Assembly (NCBI RefSeq): GCF_002095465.1
Contig: NZ_MLFP01000014.1
Location: 1 to 64,000 of the forward strand
Reading direction: 5' to 3'
Length of the DNA: 64,000 bases
Origin: Pantoea rodasii
Lineage (GTDB): Bacteria; Pseudomonadota; Gammaproteobacteria; Enterobacterales; Enterobacteriaceae
Shown: positions 35,572-46,140 of the stretch, piece after piece
How the letters are laid out: the number at the start of each line of letters is the position of its first letter
Numbering within the stretch: the stretch's first letter is position 1
Notes under the pieces: generated by a model
What the model saw: the letters and a program-made list of their open reading frames with translations, nothing else
The model's database searches: none
Told to the model about the DNA's origin: nothing
Translations under genes and position numbers: made by a program

Positions 35572-37506
35572 ATGGGCACAATCAGACTTACCACGGCACA
35601 GGCGCTGGTGAAATTTCTTGATAACCAGTACCTGAACGTTGACGGCGTTGAAACCAAATTTGTGAAAGGCATTTTTGCCATTTTCGGTCACGGTAACGTG
35701 CTGGGATTGGGACAGGCGCTGGAGCAGGACAGCGGCGATCTGGTGGTGCATCAAGGCCGTAACGAGCAGGGCATGGCCCATGCTGCGATTGGTTTTGCCA
35801 AACAGTCGCTGCGTCGCCAGATTATCGCTTGCACCTCTTCGGTCGGGCCGGGCGCGGCGAACATGATTACTGCCGCGGCCACCGCCACCGCTAACCGCAT
35901 TCCTTTACTGTTGCTGCCGGGCGATGTGTTCGCCACACGCCAGCCGGATCCGGTGCTGCAGCAGATCGAACAGAGCCACGATCTCAGCATCAGCACTAAT
36001 GATGCCTTCCGCGCGGTGAGCAAATATTGGGATCGCGTCAGCCGTCCTGAACAGCTGATGACGGCCTGTATCAATGCCCTGCGTGTGTTGACCGATCCGG
36101 CGGAAACCGGCGCGGTGACCATTGCGCTGCCGCAGGATGTGCAGGCTGAAGCCTGGGACTTCCCGGAATACTTCTTCCAGAAACGTGTGCATCGTCTGGA
36201 TCGCCGTCTGCCGACCGCTGCCCAGCTGGAAGATGCGCTGTCGCTGATTGCGCGCAAACACAAGCCATTGATCATTGTCGGCGGCGGTCTGAAATATTCC
36301 GACGCGGGCGCTGCGCTGCTGAAGTTCGCCGAGCGCTTTAATATTCCGTTTGCGGAAACCCAGGCCGGGAAAGGCACCATCGTCTCGGATCATCCGCTCA
36401 ACGTCGGTGGCGTCGGTGAAACCGGCTGCCTGGCGGCCAACCTGTTAGCGAAAGAAGCCGATCTGGTGATTGGTATCGGCACGCGCTATACCGATTTTAC
36501 CACCGCCTCGAAATGGATTTTCCAGAATCCAGAGGTGAGCTATTTGAATCTTAACGTCAGCAATTTCGACAGCTACAAGCTTGATGCGGTGCAGCTGTTG
36601 GCGGATGCGCGTGAAGGTCTGACCGCACTGGAAAGCGGCCTGAAAGGGTTTGAAAACCACTGGGGCGGCCAGGTTGAACAGGCACAAAGCAAGCTGCTGA
36701 AAGAGACGCAGCGTGTGTATGCCGCCACTTACAACACCGACGATTTCGTTCCTGAAATCGCCGATCACATCGACCGTGAAGCGCTGTTTGCGGAGTTCGA
36801 GCGCCTGACGCAATCGGTGCTGACGCAAAGCAGCGTGCTGGGCACCTTAAACGAGCAGCTCCCAAAGGATGCAGTGATTGTCGCGGCAGCGGGCAGTCTG
36901 CCGGGCGACCTGCAACGCATGTGGCGCACCAAAGATTACAACTCGTACCACGTTGAGTACGGCTACTCGTGTATGGGTTATGAAGTCAACGCCGCGCTGG
37001 GAGTGAAGCTGGCGCAGCCGCAGCGTGAAGTCTACGTCATGGTCGGTGACGGCTCATTTATGATGCTGCACTCCGAGCTGGTCACCTCGATTCAGGAAGG
37101 GGCCAAAATCAACGTAGTACTGCTGGATAACATGACCAACGGCTGCATCAACAACCTGCAGATGGAACACGGTATGGACAGCTTCACCACCGAGTTCCGC
37201 TTCCGTAACCCGGAAGGCGGCAAGCTGGACGGTGGCTTTGTGCCGGTAGATTTCGCGGCGATTGCGGGCGGTTACGGCTGTAAAACCTATCGCATCACCA
37301 CGCTGGCGCAGTTAGAAGCCGCGCTGATTGATGCGCAGAAGCAGACTGTTTCGGTGCTGTTCGACATCAAAGTGCTGCCAAAAACCATGATCCACAAATA
37401 CTTCAGCTGGTGGCACGTGGGCGTGGCGCAAACCTCCACCTCCGAGCGCACGCAGGAAGTGGCCGACGGCCTTAACGTGCATCTTCAACAAGCACGTAAG
37501 TACTAA
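35572..37506 (+). CDS. iolD: 3D-(3,5/4)-trihydroxycyclohexane-1,2-dione acylhydrolase
   Basis: IolD is a thiamine diphosphate enzyme that hydrolyses the cyclic dione to 5-deoxyglucuronate. The 644-residue protein has the activating glutamate in [11 protein letters not shown] (about residue 65) and the cofactor/Mg motif [16 protein letters not shown] ending in DNMTNG (about 490-520). The ATG at 35572 follows AGGAAGAAGCAT. It stands alone, followed by a terminator, and is divergent from iolC. Confidence 0.95.
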   Translation: MGTIRLTTAQALVKFLDNQYLNVDGVETKFVKGIFAIFGHGNVLGLGQALEQDSGDLVVHQGRNEQGMAHAAIGFAKQSLRRQIIACTSSVGPGAANMITAAATATANRIPLLLLPGDVFATRQPDPVLQQIEQSHDLSISTNDAFRAVSKYWDRVSRPEQLMTACINALRVLTDPAETGAVTIALPQDVQAEAWDFPEYFFQKRVHRLDRRLPTAAQLEDALSLIARKHKPLIIVGGGLKYSDAGAALLKFAERFNIPFAETQAGKGTIVSDHPLNVGGVGETGCLAANLLAKEADLVIGIGTRYTDFTTASKWIFQNPEVSYLNLNVSNFDSYKLDAVQLLADAREGLTALESGLKGFENHWGGQVEQAQSKLLKETQRVYAATYNTDDFVPEIADHIDREALFAEFERLTQSVLTQSSVLGTLNEQLPKDAVIVAAAGSLPGDLQRMWRTKDYNSYHVEYGYSCMGYEVNAALGVKLAQPQREVYVMVGDGSFMMLHSELVTSIQEGAKINVVLLDNMTNGCINNLQMEHGMDSFTTEFRFRNPEGGKLDGGFVPVDFAAIAGGYGCKTYRITTLAQLEAALIDAQKQTVSVLFDIKVLPKTMIHKYFSWWHVGVAQTSTSERTQEVADGLNVHLQQARKY

Positions 37507-37516
37507 CACCCTTTAG

Positions 37517-37536
37517 GCCGACGTTCGTCGGCTTTT
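37517..37536 (+). terminator. Intrinsic terminator of iolD
   Basis: GCCGAC and GTCGGC arms followed by TTTTA, starting 11 bases past the iolD stop. Confidence 0.75.
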
Positions 37537-37546
37537 ATTAACCCTG

Positions 37547-37674
37547 TATACCCAAAATAATTCGAGATGCAGGAAGGCGGCCAACGAAAGAATCCCGATG
37601 AGCTGATTTAAGTCAGTGATTCGGGTGAATGAGAGCAGCCAACGCATCTGCATCTTGAAGTATGAAGGGGATAC
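37547..37674. repeat. ERIC element between iolD and iolG
   Basis: About 128 bases with the best fit to the ERIC consensus in this window: TATACCCAAAATAATTCGAG at one end, GATTTAAGTCAGTGATTCGG in the centre and CATCTTGAAGTATGAAGGGG at the other. It lies inside the catabolic cluster, immediately before iolG, so it is probably part of the iolG leader. Confidence 0.88.
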
Positions 37675-37698
37675 TTATCCGACTCTACAGGTGTAACT

Positions 37699-38712
37699 AT
37701 GACGCTCAAACTTGGTGTAATTGGTGCCGGTGCAATTGGTCAGGATCACATTCGTCGCTGCAACAATGTTCTGCAGGGCGCGAAGGTGGTGGCGGTTTCA
37801 GATATCAACGTGGAAGGGGCTCGTGCAGCGCTGCAGCGTCTGAACATCGAAGCCGAGGTGTATCAGGATGGTCATCAGGTGATCAACTCGCCGGATGTCG
37901 ATGCCATTTTGGTGACGTCATGGGATCCGACCCACGAAGAATTCACGCTGGCGGCGATTGCGGCTGGCAAGCCGGTGTTCTGTGAGAAGCCGCTGGCAAT
38001 GAGTGCCGATGGCTGCCGTCGCATCGTGGATGCCGAGATCAAACACGGCAAACGTCTGGTGCAGGTGGGCTTTATGCGCCCGTACGATGCCGGCTATCGC
38101 GCGTTGAAGAAAGTGATCACTGACGGTGAAATCGGCGAGCCGCTGATGCTGCACTGTGCGCACCGCAACCAGAGCGTCGGTGAGAATTACACCACCGATA
38201 TGGCGATCACTAACACCCTGATTCACGAGCTGGACGTGCTGCGCTGGCTGACCGAAGACGATTACAAATCGGTGCAGGTGGTGTTCCCGCGCTCCACCTC
38301 GAAGACCCACGCCAAATTGAAAGATCCGCAAATCGTGCTGTTCGAAACCCAGAAGGGCATTCGTATCGATGTCGAGATCTTCGTGAACTGCGCCTACGGC
38401 TACGACATTCAGTGTGAAGTGGTGGGCGAAGAGGGCATTGCCAAACTGCCTGAACCATCCGCGATTCAAATGCGCAAAAACGCGCGTTTGGGCAATGCGC
38501 TGCTCACCGACTGGAAAGACCGTTTCATCGAAGCCTATGACGTTGAGCTGCAAGCCTTCATCAATGACGCCACCGCGGGCACGCTCTCCGGGCCATCTGC
38601 CTGGGATGGTTTTGCCGCTTCGGTGGCAGCGGACGCGTGCCATAAAGCGCAAGAAAGCGGGGCCATCGAAGCGGTGACCATGCCGGCACGTCCAGACTTT
38701 TACGCCAAATAA
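37699..38712 (+). CDS. iolG: myo-Inositol 2-dehydrogenase
   Basis: IolG oxidises myo-inositol to 2-keto-myo-inositol (scyllo-inosose) with NAD, the first step of the pathway. The 337-residue GFO/IDH/MocA protein has the Rossmann motif [12 protein letters not shown] (about 6-17) and the catalytic lysine at 97 in FCEKPLAM. A second active-site region ([13 protein letters not shown], about 170-185) keeps the family His and Asp. iolE follows after 46 bases, forming an iolGE unit. Confidence 0.94.
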   Translation: MTLKLGVIGAGAIGQDHIRRCNNVLQGAKVVAVSDINVEGARAALQRLNIEAEVYQDGHQVINSPDVDAILVTSWDPTHEEFTLAAIAAGKPVFCEKPLAMSADGCRRIVDAEIKHGKRLVQVGFMRPYDAGYRALKKVITDGEIGEPLMLHCAHRNQSVGENYTTDMAITNTLIHELDVLRWLTEDDYKSVQVVFPRSTSKTHAKLKDPQIVLFETQKGIRIDVEIFVNCAYGYDIQCEVVGEEGIAKLPEPSAIQMRKNARLGNALLTDWKDRFIEAYDVELQAFINDATAGTLSGPSAWDGFAASVAADACHKAQESGAIEAVTMPARPDFYAK

Positions 38713-38758
38713 CTGAGCCCGTGCGCTAACACTTCTCTCTCAGAATCAGGGAATTGAA

Positions 38759-39655
38759 ATGAACAAAGACAATGTAAAACTGGCGATTGCGCCAATCGGC
38801 TGGACCAACGATGACATGCCAGAGCTGGGCAGCGAAAACACCTTCCAGCAAACCGTGAGTGAAATGGCGCTGGCAGGCTTCACCGGCAGTGAAGTGGGCA
38901 GCAAATACCCGAAAGATCCGGCGGTGTTGAAACCGATGCTGGAGATTCGCGGTATCCAGATCTGCAACGCGTGGTTCAGCACCTTCTTTGCCAACGGCGA
39001 CAAGGCCAAAACCATCGATGAGTTCACCAATCACATGAACTTCCTGCACGCGATGGGCGCGCGCGTGATTGGCTGTTCTGAGCAGAGTAAGAGCATTCAG
39101 GGCACCACGCTGGCGGTGCTGGAGCAGAAGCCGATCTTCACCGATGAAGAGTGGCGTCTGACGGCGGAAGGCTACAATGAGCTGGCCGAGATCGCCGTGA
39201 AGAAAGGTATGCGTTTGACCCTGCACCATCACATGGGCACCGGCATTCAGACGCCAGCGGAAATCGATCGCTTTATGGAATCGACGAATCAGAATGTCGG
39301 CCTGCTGTATGACACTGGCCACATCTATTACTCCGAAGGCTCACAGCAGGCGATGCTGGATGTGCTGACCAAATATCTGCCGCGCATTTTCCATGTGCAC
39401 CTGAAAGATGTGCGTGACAGCGTGGTGGCGGAAGTGCGCGAAAAATCCCTGTCGTTCCTCGATGGCGTGAAGAAAGGCACCTTTACCGTACCGGGCGATG
39501 GCGTGATTGATTTCAAACCGGTGTTCAAAATCCTCGACGATTACGGCTATAAAGGCTGGATGGTGGTGGAAGCGGAACAGGATCCGGCGCTGGCCAACCC
39601 GTTCGAGTATGCGGTGAAAGCGCGTAAATATATTCGCGAGAATACCGGCTTATAA
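38759..39655 (+). CDS. iolE: myo-Inosose-2 dehydratase
   Basis: IolE removes water from 2-keto-myo-inositol to give the trihydroxycyclohexane dione used by IolD. The 298-residue TIM-barrel protein has metal-site segments [10 protein letters not shown] (about 158), [10 protein letters not shown] (about 182), [10 protein letters not shown] (about 215) and [10 protein letters not shown] (about 270). The ATG at 38760 region follows GGGAATTGAA. It ends at a terminator shared with convergent glpD. Confidence 0.94.
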   Translation: MNKDNVKLAIAPIGWTNDDMPELGSENTFQQTVSEMALAGFTGSEVGSKYPKDPAVLKPMLEIRGIQICNAWFSTFFANGDKAKTIDEFTNHMNFLHAMGARVIGCSEQSKSIQGTTLAVLEQKPIFTDEEWRLTAEGYNELAEIAVKKGMRLTLHHHMGTGIQTPAEIDRFMESTNQNVGLLYDTGHIYYSEGSQQAMLDVLTKYLPRIFHVHLKDVRDSVVAEVREKSLSFLDGVKKGTFTVPGDGVIDFKPVFKILDDYGYKGWMVVEAEQDPALANPFEYAVKARKYIRENTGL

Positions 39656-39673
39656 GTTCAGTGATGCACAATA

Positions 39674-39711
39674 AAAAAGGCCGTTATCCCTTGCAGGATA
39701 ACGGCCTTTTT
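39674..39711. terminator. Bidirectional terminator between iolE and glpD
   Basis: A long perfect stem (AAAAAGGCCGTTATCC with GGATAACGGCCTTTTT) has T-runs on both strands, so it can end both convergent genes. Confidence 0.92.
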
Positions 39712-39723
39712 ACGTGAATCGGA

Positions 39724-41232
39724 TTATGAAGCCAGCGACAGCGCCGGTTTCTGGCCGTTCACTGCCAGCCATTCGCTAATGCGCGCTTGTTCCGCTTCGG
39801 TCAGCCACATACCTTGTTTGGTACGACGCCAAATCGCATCATCCACCTCGCGCACCCACTCATTTTTAACCAGGTAACGCAGCTCGGCTTCATAAAACTC
39901 GTGACCGAAGTTCTCGCCCAGATCCGTCAGGCTGGTTGCGCCTGCCAGCAACTCTTCAGTGCGGCTGCCGTAGGTACGGGCAAAGTGACGCGCCATGCCT
40001 TCGCTAATAAACGGATAACGACGGCGCAGACCTGCGGCGTAGTCTTCACGTGAACCCGAGAAATCACCGCCCGGCAGCACAGCGGACTTAGTCCAGGCTG
40101 GGCCGGCGTTCGGGTAGTACTTCGCCAGTTTTTCCAGCGCATGTTCTGCCAGCTTGCGATAGGTGGTCAGCTTGCCGCCGAACACTGACAGCAGCGGTGC
40201 CTGGCCGTTGTCATCATGCACGTCTAAGGTGTAATCACGAGTGATCGCCTGTGGTGAATCGGATTCATCATCACACAGCGGACGCACGCCCGAGTAAGTC
40301 CAGACGATGTCATCTTTGCTCAGCTGCTGTTTAAAGTGTCCGTTGAACACCTTCAGCAAATAGCTGATTTCGTTGTCATCGATCTTCACGTCTTTCGGAT
40401 CGCCTTTGTACTCCACATCAGTGGTGCCGATGATGGAGAACTCATCCATCCACGGAATGACAAACACGATACGGTTATCTTCGTTCTGCAGGATGTACGC
40501 CTGCTTTTCACGATGCACGCGCGGTACCACGATATGGCTGCCTTTGATCAGGCGAATGCCGTATGGCGATTTCAGCTTCAGGCCGTCATCAAACAGCTGT
40601 TTTACCCACGGACCGGCCGCATTGACCAGGCCCTTAGCGCGCCAGGTAAAGACTTTTCCAGTGTCGATATCTTCCGCTTCCACCATCCACATGCCGCCTT
40701 CGCGCCATGCACGGTTAACGCGGGTGCGGGTACGCACTTCGCCACCCTGTTTCACCACTTCCTGCGCGTTGAGCACGACCATGCGCGCATCGTCCACCCA
40801 GCAGTCGGAATATTCGAATCCGCGCGTGATTTCAGGTTTGAGGGCCGATTCCGCGCCAAAACGCAGGCCTTTACTGCCCGGTAACGTGGTGCGTTTACCC
40901 AGGCGATCGTACATAAACAGGCCAAGGCGGATCATCCACGCCGGACGCAAATGCGGGCGGTGTGGCAAGCGGAAGCGCATCGGGAAGGCAATATGCGGTG
41001 CCATTTTCAGCAGCACTTCGCGCTCGGCCAACGCTTCGCCCACCAGGCGGAATTCGTAATGTTCCAGGTAGCGCAGGCCACCGTGAATCAACTTCGAGCT
41101 ATTGGAGGAGGTTGCACAGGCCAAATCCCGCGCCTCCAGCATCAGCACTGACAGTCCGCGTCCTGCAGCGTCCACTGCAATGCCGGCTCCGTTAATGCCG
41201 CCGCCGATCACGATCAGGTCTTTGGTTTCCAC
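39724..41232 (-). CDS. glpD: Aerobic glycerol-3-phosphate dehydrogenase
   Basis: GlpD is a membrane-associated FAD enzyme that oxidises glycerol-3-phosphate to dihydroxyacetone phosphate and passes electrons to quinones. The 502-residue protein matches E. coli GlpD (501). The FAD-binding motif VIGGGINGAGIA is at 8-19, and SSNSSKLIHGGLRYLE follows. The start is GTG at 41232 with AGGAGATTAC upstream. It is divergent from glpEGR. Confidence 0.96.
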   Translation of the reverse strand: METKDLIVIGGGINGAGIAVDAAGRGLSVLMLEARDLACATSSNSSKLIHGGLRYLEHYEFRLVGEALAEREVLLKMAPHIAFPMRFRLPHRPHLRPAWMIRLGLFMYDRLGKRTTLPGSKGLRFGAESALKPEITRGFEYSDCWVDDARMVVLNAQEVVKQGGEVRTRTRVNRAWREGGMWMVEAEDIDTGKVFTWRAKGLVNAAGPWVKQLFDDGLKLKSPYGIRLIKGSHIVVPRVHREKQAYILQNEDNRIVFVIPWMDEFSIIGTTDVEYKGDPKDVKIDDNEISYLLKVFNGHFKQQLSKDDIVWTYSGVRPLCDDESDSPQAITRDYTLDVHDDNGQAPLLSVFGGKLTTYRKLAEHALEKLAKYYPNAGPAWTKSAVLPGGDFSGSREDYAAGLRRRYPFISEGMARHFARTYGSRTEELLAGATSLTDLGENFGHEFYEAELRYLVKNEWVREVDDAIWRRTKQGMWLTEAEQARISEWLAVNGQKPALSLAS

Positions 41233-41244
41233 GTAATCTCCTCC

Positions 41245-41283
41245 GATGTTCGGAATAGTTCTAAAATGTTCGTTTTCGAGCGT
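41245..41283. promoter_or_regulatory. Candidate GlpR operators upstream of glpD
   Basis: Two copies of the half-site ATGTTCG occur: in GATGTTCGGAATAGTTCT (41245-41262) and AAATGTTCGTTTTCGAGCG (41264-41282). The GlpR consensus in E. coli is a palindrome built from ATGTTCG. The right halves are poor, but the pair sits 13-50 bases before the glpD start and the repressor gene is close by. Confidence 0.5.
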
Positions 41284-41459
41284 AATAATAATCGGAAACC
41301 AACATTGATGCCAGCGCTTAACTCAATAAAAACATTTTTGCGTGATATAGCTAACATTCCTGCAGGAAAAAAATCCATAGCCATAACTTTTGTCAGGTTA
41401 TCGCGGCGGATTCTCAGGTTAAACTAGGTGCTAATTGTGACGACCTTATGAGAGACACC

Positions 41460-41786
41460 ATGGAAAACTTCGAATGTATTTCGGTTCAGCAGGCTAACGA
41501 GCACCTGGCACAAGGCGCGCAGCTGGTGGACATTCGCGACCCGCAAAGCTATGCCATGGGCCACGCTGCGGGCTCGTTACATCTCACGAATGACAATCTG
41601 GCTGACTTTATCGCGCAGGCGAATCAGGATTTGCCGGTGCTGGTGATGTGCTATCACGGCAACAGCAGCAAAGGCGCAGCGCAGTTCTTGCTGGGGCAGG
41701 GATTCAACGCCGCGTACAGCATTGATGGCGGTTTTGACGCCTGGCGTGCAGCGTTCCCCACGCAGGTGGCGACGGGTAGCCTCTGA
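41460..41786 (+). CDS. glpE: Thiosulfate sulfurtransferase GlpE (single-domain rhodanese)
   Basis: GlpE transfers sulfane sulfur from thiosulfate to cyanide or thioredoxin in the cytoplasm. The 108-residue protein has the E. coli length and the active-site loop [10 protein letters not shown] with the catalytic cysteine at 64. The ATG at 41460 is the family start; four extra codons upstream are possible but unlikely. First gene of glpEGR. Confidence 0.94.
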   Translation: MENFECISVQQANEHLAQGAQLVDIRDPQSYAMGHAAGSLHLTNDNLADFIAQANQDLPVLVMCYHGNSSKGAAQFLLGQGFNAAYSIDGGFDAWRAAFPTQVATGSL

Positions 41787-41823
41787 GACGAACAATAACA
41801 ATAAAGGAAGGAGAGCACGCACG

Positions 41824-42648
41824 ATGCGCATCACTCAGTTTAACCATCCTCGCATGGCTCAGGCGTTTGTAGATTACATGGCAACGCGCGGCGTCACGCT
41901 GCGTATTGAGCGCGAAAGCCACTATGTCATTATGCTGGATGATGAAACGCGGCTGGAGATGGTTGAAAACGAACTTGCCCAGTTTGTCCGCGATCCTAAC
42001 CATCCGCGTTATCAGGCCGCCAGCTGGCATACCGGCAGTACCGAAAGTGGCCTGCGCTATGAGCGCGCCAACATCTGGACCAACATTCGCGAACGCGCAG
42101 GTCCGCTCACCATGACTATCATGATCGCCTGCGTGGCGGTGTTCATCATGATGCAGATTGTGGGTGATGATGTGGCATTAGATTGGCTGGCATGGCCCGC
42201 TGATTCCTCGCAATATTTCCAGGTATGGCGCTGGTTCAGCCACGCACTGCTGCACTTCTCGCTGTTGCACATCCTGTTCAATCTGATGTGGTGGTGGTAT
42301 CTCGGTGGTGCGGTAGAGAAGCGTATTGGCAGCGGCAAGCTGTTTGTGATTATGCTCATTTCCGCGCTGTTGAGCGGCTGGATACAAGCCAAGTTCAGCG
42401 GTGTGCTGTTCGGCGGATTGTCGGGTGTGGTCTATGCATTAATGGGTTATTGCTGGCTGCGTGGCGAGCGCGATCCCGAAAGTGGCATTTATCTGGAGCG
42501 CGGCCTGATGGGCTTCGCTATTGTATGGCTGATTATTGGTTGGTACGGCGTATTTGGCCTGTCGATTGCTAACGCTGCCCACGTCACCGGCTTGCTGGTG
42601 GGTCTGGCGATGGCGTTTGTCGATACGCGCAACGTTGCGCGACGTTAG
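41824..42648 (+). CDS. glpG: Rhomboid intramembrane serine protease
   Basis: GlpG cleaves membrane proteins within the lipid bilayer. The 274-residue protein (E. coli 276) has a soluble N-terminal domain (1-85) and six hydrophobic helices. The catalytic dyad is Ser200 ([12 protein letters not shown]) and His253 (NAAHVTGLL). The ATG at 41824 follows AAGGAAGGAGAG at a long spacing; an upstream in-frame extension overlaps glpE and is rejected. Confidence 0.95.
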   Translation: MRITQFNHPRMAQAFVDYMATRGVTLRIERESHYVIMLDDETRLEMVENELAQFVRDPNHPRYQAASWHTGSTESGLRYERANIWTNIRERAGPLTMTIMIACVAVFIMMQIVGDDVALDWLAWPADSSQYFQVWRWFSHALLHFSLLHILFNLMWWWYLGGAVEKRIGSGKLFVIMLISALLSGWIQAKFSGVLFGGLSGVVYALMGYCWLRGERDPESGIYLERGLMGFAIVWLIIGWYGVFGLSIANAAHVTGLLVGLAMAFVDTRNVARR

Positions 42649-42689
42649 CAGATATAAAAAGAAAACGGCTCTGAGCCGAGGAGAGAGAT

Positions 42690-43448
42690 GTGAAGCAGAC
42701 GCAACGTCATGACGCCATTATCGATTTGGTGCGACGCCAGGGATATGTCAGCACGGAAGAGCTGGTAGACCACTTTGAGGTGAGCCCGCAAACCATTCGG
42801 CGTGACCTGAACGATCTGGCTGACCAGAACAAAATTCAGCGCCATCACGGTGGCGCGGCGCTGCCTTCCAGCTCTGAAAACACCGCATGGCAGGACCGCA
42901 AAATGATGTGGTCAGCGGAAAAAGCGCGCATCGCCGAGCGTGTAGCGAGCCAGATCCCGGATGGTGCCACGCTGTTTATCGATATCGGCACCACGCCAGA
43001 AGCGGTAGCGCATGCGTTGCTGAACCACAACAATCTGCGTGTGGTGACCAACAACCTGAATGTGGCGATTCTGTTGATGGCGAAGCCGGATTTCCGTGTG
43101 ATCATCGCCGGCGGCGAAGTGCGTACGCGTGATGGCGGTATCATGGGCGAAGCGACGCTGGATTTCATTTCTCAGTTCCGTCTGGATTACGGCATTCTCG
43201 GCATCAGCGGCATTGATATGGATGGCTCGCTGCTGGAGTTCGATTACCACGAAGTGCGCACCAAACGCGCGATTATCGAAAATTCTCGCTGCGTGATGCT
43301 GGTGGTAGACCATTCGAAGTTCGGCCGTAATGCCATGGTCAATCTGGGTAACATGAGCCTGATTGACTACATGTATACCGATCAGGCACCGCCTGCCAGC
43401 GTACTCAAAGTGATTGAACAGCACGAAGTCCATCTCGAGCTGTGCTGA
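42690..43448 (+). CDS. glpR: Glycerol-3-phosphate regulon repressor
   Basis: GlpR is a DeoR-family repressor released by glycerol-3-phosphate. The 252-residue protein equals E. coli GlpR in length. The helix-turn-helix is at about 18-40 (VSTEELVDHFEVSPQTIRRDL), and the sugar-phosphate-binding domain begins at FIDIGTTPEAVA. The start is GTG at 42690 after GAGGAGAGAGAT. It closes glpEGR and probably acts at glpD, here and elsewhere. Confidence 0.95.
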   Translation: MKQTQRHDAIIDLVRRQGYVSTEELVDHFEVSPQTIRRDLNDLADQNKIQRHHGGAALPSSSENTAWQDRKMMWSAEKARIAERVASQIPDGATLFIDIGTTPEAVAHALLNHNNLRVVTNNLNVAILLMAKPDFRVIIAGGEVRTRDGGIMGEATLDFISQFRLDYGILGISGIDMDGSLLEFDYHEVRTKRAIIENSRCVMLVVDHSKFGRNAMVNLGNMSLIDYMYTDQAPPASVLKVIEQHEVHLELC

Positions 43449-43458
43449 TTTCATGCAA

Positions 43459-43480
43459 AAGGGGCGGCCATTGGGCCGCC
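43459..43480 (+). terminator. Hairpin after glpR
   Basis: GGGCGGCC and GGCCGCCC arms around a four-base loop, 11 bases past the glpR stop. The downstream sequence CAATATTT gives only a weak T tract. Confidence 0.65.
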
Positions 43481-43643
43481 CGCAATATTTGAGGGGCGCA
43501 GCAGCCTGAGCGCCACGTTAAATTCAACTTTTTTCAATCCATCCGCATTTCCCTGTCGCTTTTTTCTTCGCCCCCGGCTTTACTTATCCTTTCTGGTTAT
43601 GCGCTCGCCCGTCTTTACCGTTAACGGACTCGAAGGGATTGAT

Positions 43644-46049
43644 ATGTCGCAGCAAAAATTTAATAAAACACGTTTCGACGCCGCACTTACCCGCCAATGG
43701 CAGCACCTTGGACTCACTTCCGCCCAGCAAATGACGCCGCATCAATGGTGGCAGGCGCTTAGCAGCGTACTGGCAGAAATGCTCGCCACACAGCCACCCG
43801 CCGCGCCACGTTTAGGCCAGCGCCACGTTAACTATCTGTCGATGGAATTTCTTATCGGCCGGCTCACCGGCAACAATTTGCTTAACCTGGGTTGGTACAA
43901 CGAGGTGCAAGCTGCGCTGGCGGAGCATCAGGTAGAGCTAAGCGAGCTGCTGGAGGAAGAGATTGATCCGGCACTCGGTAATGGTGGTCTGGGGCGTTTA
44001 GCCGCGTGCTACATGGATTCGATGGCGACTGTCGGCCAGGCTGCGATGGGCCATGGCCTCAATTATCAGTACGGTTTGTTCCGCCAGACCTTTGACGATG
44101 GCCAGCAAAAAGAAGCGCCGGACGACTGGCTGCGTAATAGCTACCCGTGGTTTCGCCATAACGCCGCGCAGGATGTGCAGGTAGGCATTGGCGGTAAGGT
44201 AAAGAAAAACAGCGATGGCACGTTGCAGTGGCGTGCCAAATATCATCTCAAAGGTGAAGCCTGGGATCTGCCGGTGGTGGGCTATCGCAATGGCGTGACG
44301 CTGCCGCTGCGTCTGTGGAAAGCCACCAGTACACATCCGTTCGACCTGACATTATTTAATGACGGTAAATTCCTGCAGGCCGAGCAGCCGGGTATTGATG
44401 CCGACAAGCTCACCAAGGTGCTGTATCCCAACGATAACCATGTTGAGGGTAAGCGTCTGCGTTTGATGCAGCAATATTTCCAGTGCGCCTGTGCGGTGGG
44501 CGATATTCTGCGCCGCCATCATCTTGCCGGGCGATCGATTCATACGCTGCCTGATTTTGAAGTGATTCAGCTCAACGATACCCATCCCACCATCGCCATT
44601 CCGGAAATGCTGCGCATCCTGCTGGATGAGCATCAGCTGAGTTGGGATGAAGCCTGGCATATCACCAGCCGCGTTTTCGCCTATACCAATCACACGTTGA
44701 TGCCGGAAGCGCTGGAGCGTTGGGATGCGTCGCTGGTGGGCGATCTGCTGCCGCGCCATATGCTGATTATCCGCGAGATTAACCAGCGTTTGAAAAAATT
44801 GGTGAAGAAACAGTGGCCGGGTGACAGTGCGATATGGCAAAAGCTGGCGGTGGTGGCCGAGGGGCAGGTGCGCATGGCAAACCTGTGCGTCGTGAGCTGT
44901 TTCGCCGTGAACGGGGTGGCTGCGCTGCACTCCGAGCTGGTGGTGAAAGATCTGTTCCCGGAGTATCACCAATTGTGGCCCAACAAATTCCACAATGTCA
45001 CCAACGGCATCACGCCGCGCCGCTGGCTGAAACAGTGCAATCCGCTGCTGTCGCATTTGATTGATGAGACGCTGCAGGTGGAGTGGGCCAACGATCTGGA
45101 GGCGCTGGAGTGGCTGGCGCCTTATGCGCGCAAGAAAGCCTTCCGTCAGCAGTTCCGTACCATCAAGCAGCAGAACAAGCTACGCCTCACCGTATATATC
45201 AAGCGGGTCACCGGCATTGATGTAAATCCCGACGCGCTGTTTGATGTGCAGATCAAGCGGTTGCATGAGTACAAACGTCAACACCTCAGCCTGCTGCATA
45301 TGCTGCACTGTTATCGCCAACTGCGCGATGACCCGAAAAATCCTGATTTCGTGCCGCGCGTGTTCCTGTTTGGTGCCAAGGCCGCACCGGGCTACTACCT
45401 TGCCAAGAACATTATCTACGCCATCAACAAAGTGGCGGAGGTGATTAACAACGATCCAAAAGTCGGCGATCGGCTGAAAGTGGTGTTTATCCCTGACTAT
45501 CGCATCACCGCTGCGGAACTGATGATTCCAGCGGCCGATCTCTCTGAGCAAATCTCGACTGCGGGGTATGAAGCCTCGGGCACCGGCAATATGAAACTGG
45601 CGCTGAACGGCGCGCTGACCATTGGCACGCTGGATGGTGCGAACGTCGAGATTGCCGAAGCGGTGGGCGAGAAGAATATCTTTATCTTCGGCAATACCGT
45701 GGATGAGGTGAAGGCGCTGAAAGCCAACGGTTACAGCCCGAAAAAGCTGCGCAAGCAGAACAAATATCTGGATGGGTTATTGAAGGATCTGGAGAAGGGT
45801 AAGTTCAGCGAGGGGGATAAACAGGCGTTTGAGATGTTGCTCACCAGCCTGACCAAAGGCGGCGATCCCTGGCTGGTGCTGGCGGATTTCGACGCTTATC
45901 TTGCCGCGCAGCAACAGGTTGAAGCGTTGTGGAAGAATCCTGAAGCCTGGACCAAAGCGGCGATCCTAAATACCGCCCGCACCGGACGGTTTAGTTCCGA
46001 TCGTTCGATTCGCGATTATCAGGAGCGTATTTGGCAGGCCGCGCGCTGA
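43644..46049 (+). CDS. malP: Maltodextrin phosphorylase
   Basis: MalP splits maltodextrins with phosphate to give glucose-1-phosphate. The 801-residue protein (E. coli 797) has the pyridoxal-phosphate lysine in [14 protein letters not shown] and the conserved [17 protein letters not shown] and [15 protein letters not shown]. The neighbour malQ favours MalP over glycogen phosphorylase GlgP. The ATG at 43644 follows AAGGGA. In E. coli malT is divergent from malP; here glpR directly precedes malP and malT is absent. Confidence 0.94.
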   Translation: MSQQKFNKTRFDAALTRQWQHLGLTSAQQMTPHQWWQALSSVLAEMLATQPPAAPRLGQRHVNYLSMEFLIGRLTGNNLLNLGWYNEVQAALAEHQVELSELLEEEIDPALGNGGLGRLAACYMDSMATVGQAAMGHGLNYQYGLFRQTFDDGQQKEAPDDWLRNSYPWFRHNAAQDVQVGIGGKVKKNSDGTLQWRAKYHLKGEAWDLPVVGYRNGVTLPLRLWKATSTHPFDLTLFNDGKFLQAEQPGIDADKLTKVLYPNDNHVEGKRLRLMQQYFQCACAVGDILRRHHLAGRSIHTLPDFEVIQLNDTHPTIAIPEMLRILLDEHQLSWDEAWHITSRVFAYTNHTLMPEALERWDASLVGDLLPRHMLIIREINQRLKKLVKKQWPGDSAIWQKLAVVAEGQVRMANLCVVSCFAVNGVAALHSELVVKDLFPEYHQLWPNKFHNVTNGITPRRWLKQCNPLLSHLIDETLQVEWANDLEALEWLAPYARKKAFRQQFRTIKQQNKLRLTVYIKRVTGIDVNPDALFDVQIKRLHEYKRQHLSLLHMLHCYRQLRDDPKNPDFVPRVFLFGAKAAPGYYLAKNIIYAINKVAEVINNDPKVGDRLKVVFIPDYRITAAELMIPAADLSEQISTAGYEASGTGNMKLALNGALTIGTLDGANVEIAEAVGEKNIFIFGNTVDEVKALKANGYSPKKLRKQNKYLDGLLKDLEKGKFSEGDKQAFEMLLTSLTKGGDPWLVLADFDAYLAAQQQVEALWKNPEAWTKAAILNTARTGRFSSDRSIRDYQERIWQAAR

Positions 46050-46055
46050 TTTCCA

Positions 46056-46123
46056 GGTCGCCATTAAGGGCAATCCGAGATGGGTTCGGTACGGTTTTCG
46101 TAGGGTGCGCATTGATGCGCACC
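46056..46123. repeat. REP-like repeats between malP and malQ
   Basis: GTAGGGTGCGC-ATT-GATGCGCACC (46100-46123) is a near copy of 7340-7363. The decayed GGTCGCCATTAAGGGCA (46056 on) matches the unit at 7258. The malQ ribosome-binding site lies just after it. Confidence 0.6.
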
Positions 46124-46140
46124 GCATCCAAGGAGACGCG

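Noticed and set aside
43449..43643. Possible MalT boxes (GGATGG, GGATAA on the minus strand) before malP
   Set aside because: Too degenerate and unpaired to support, and malT is not seen here.
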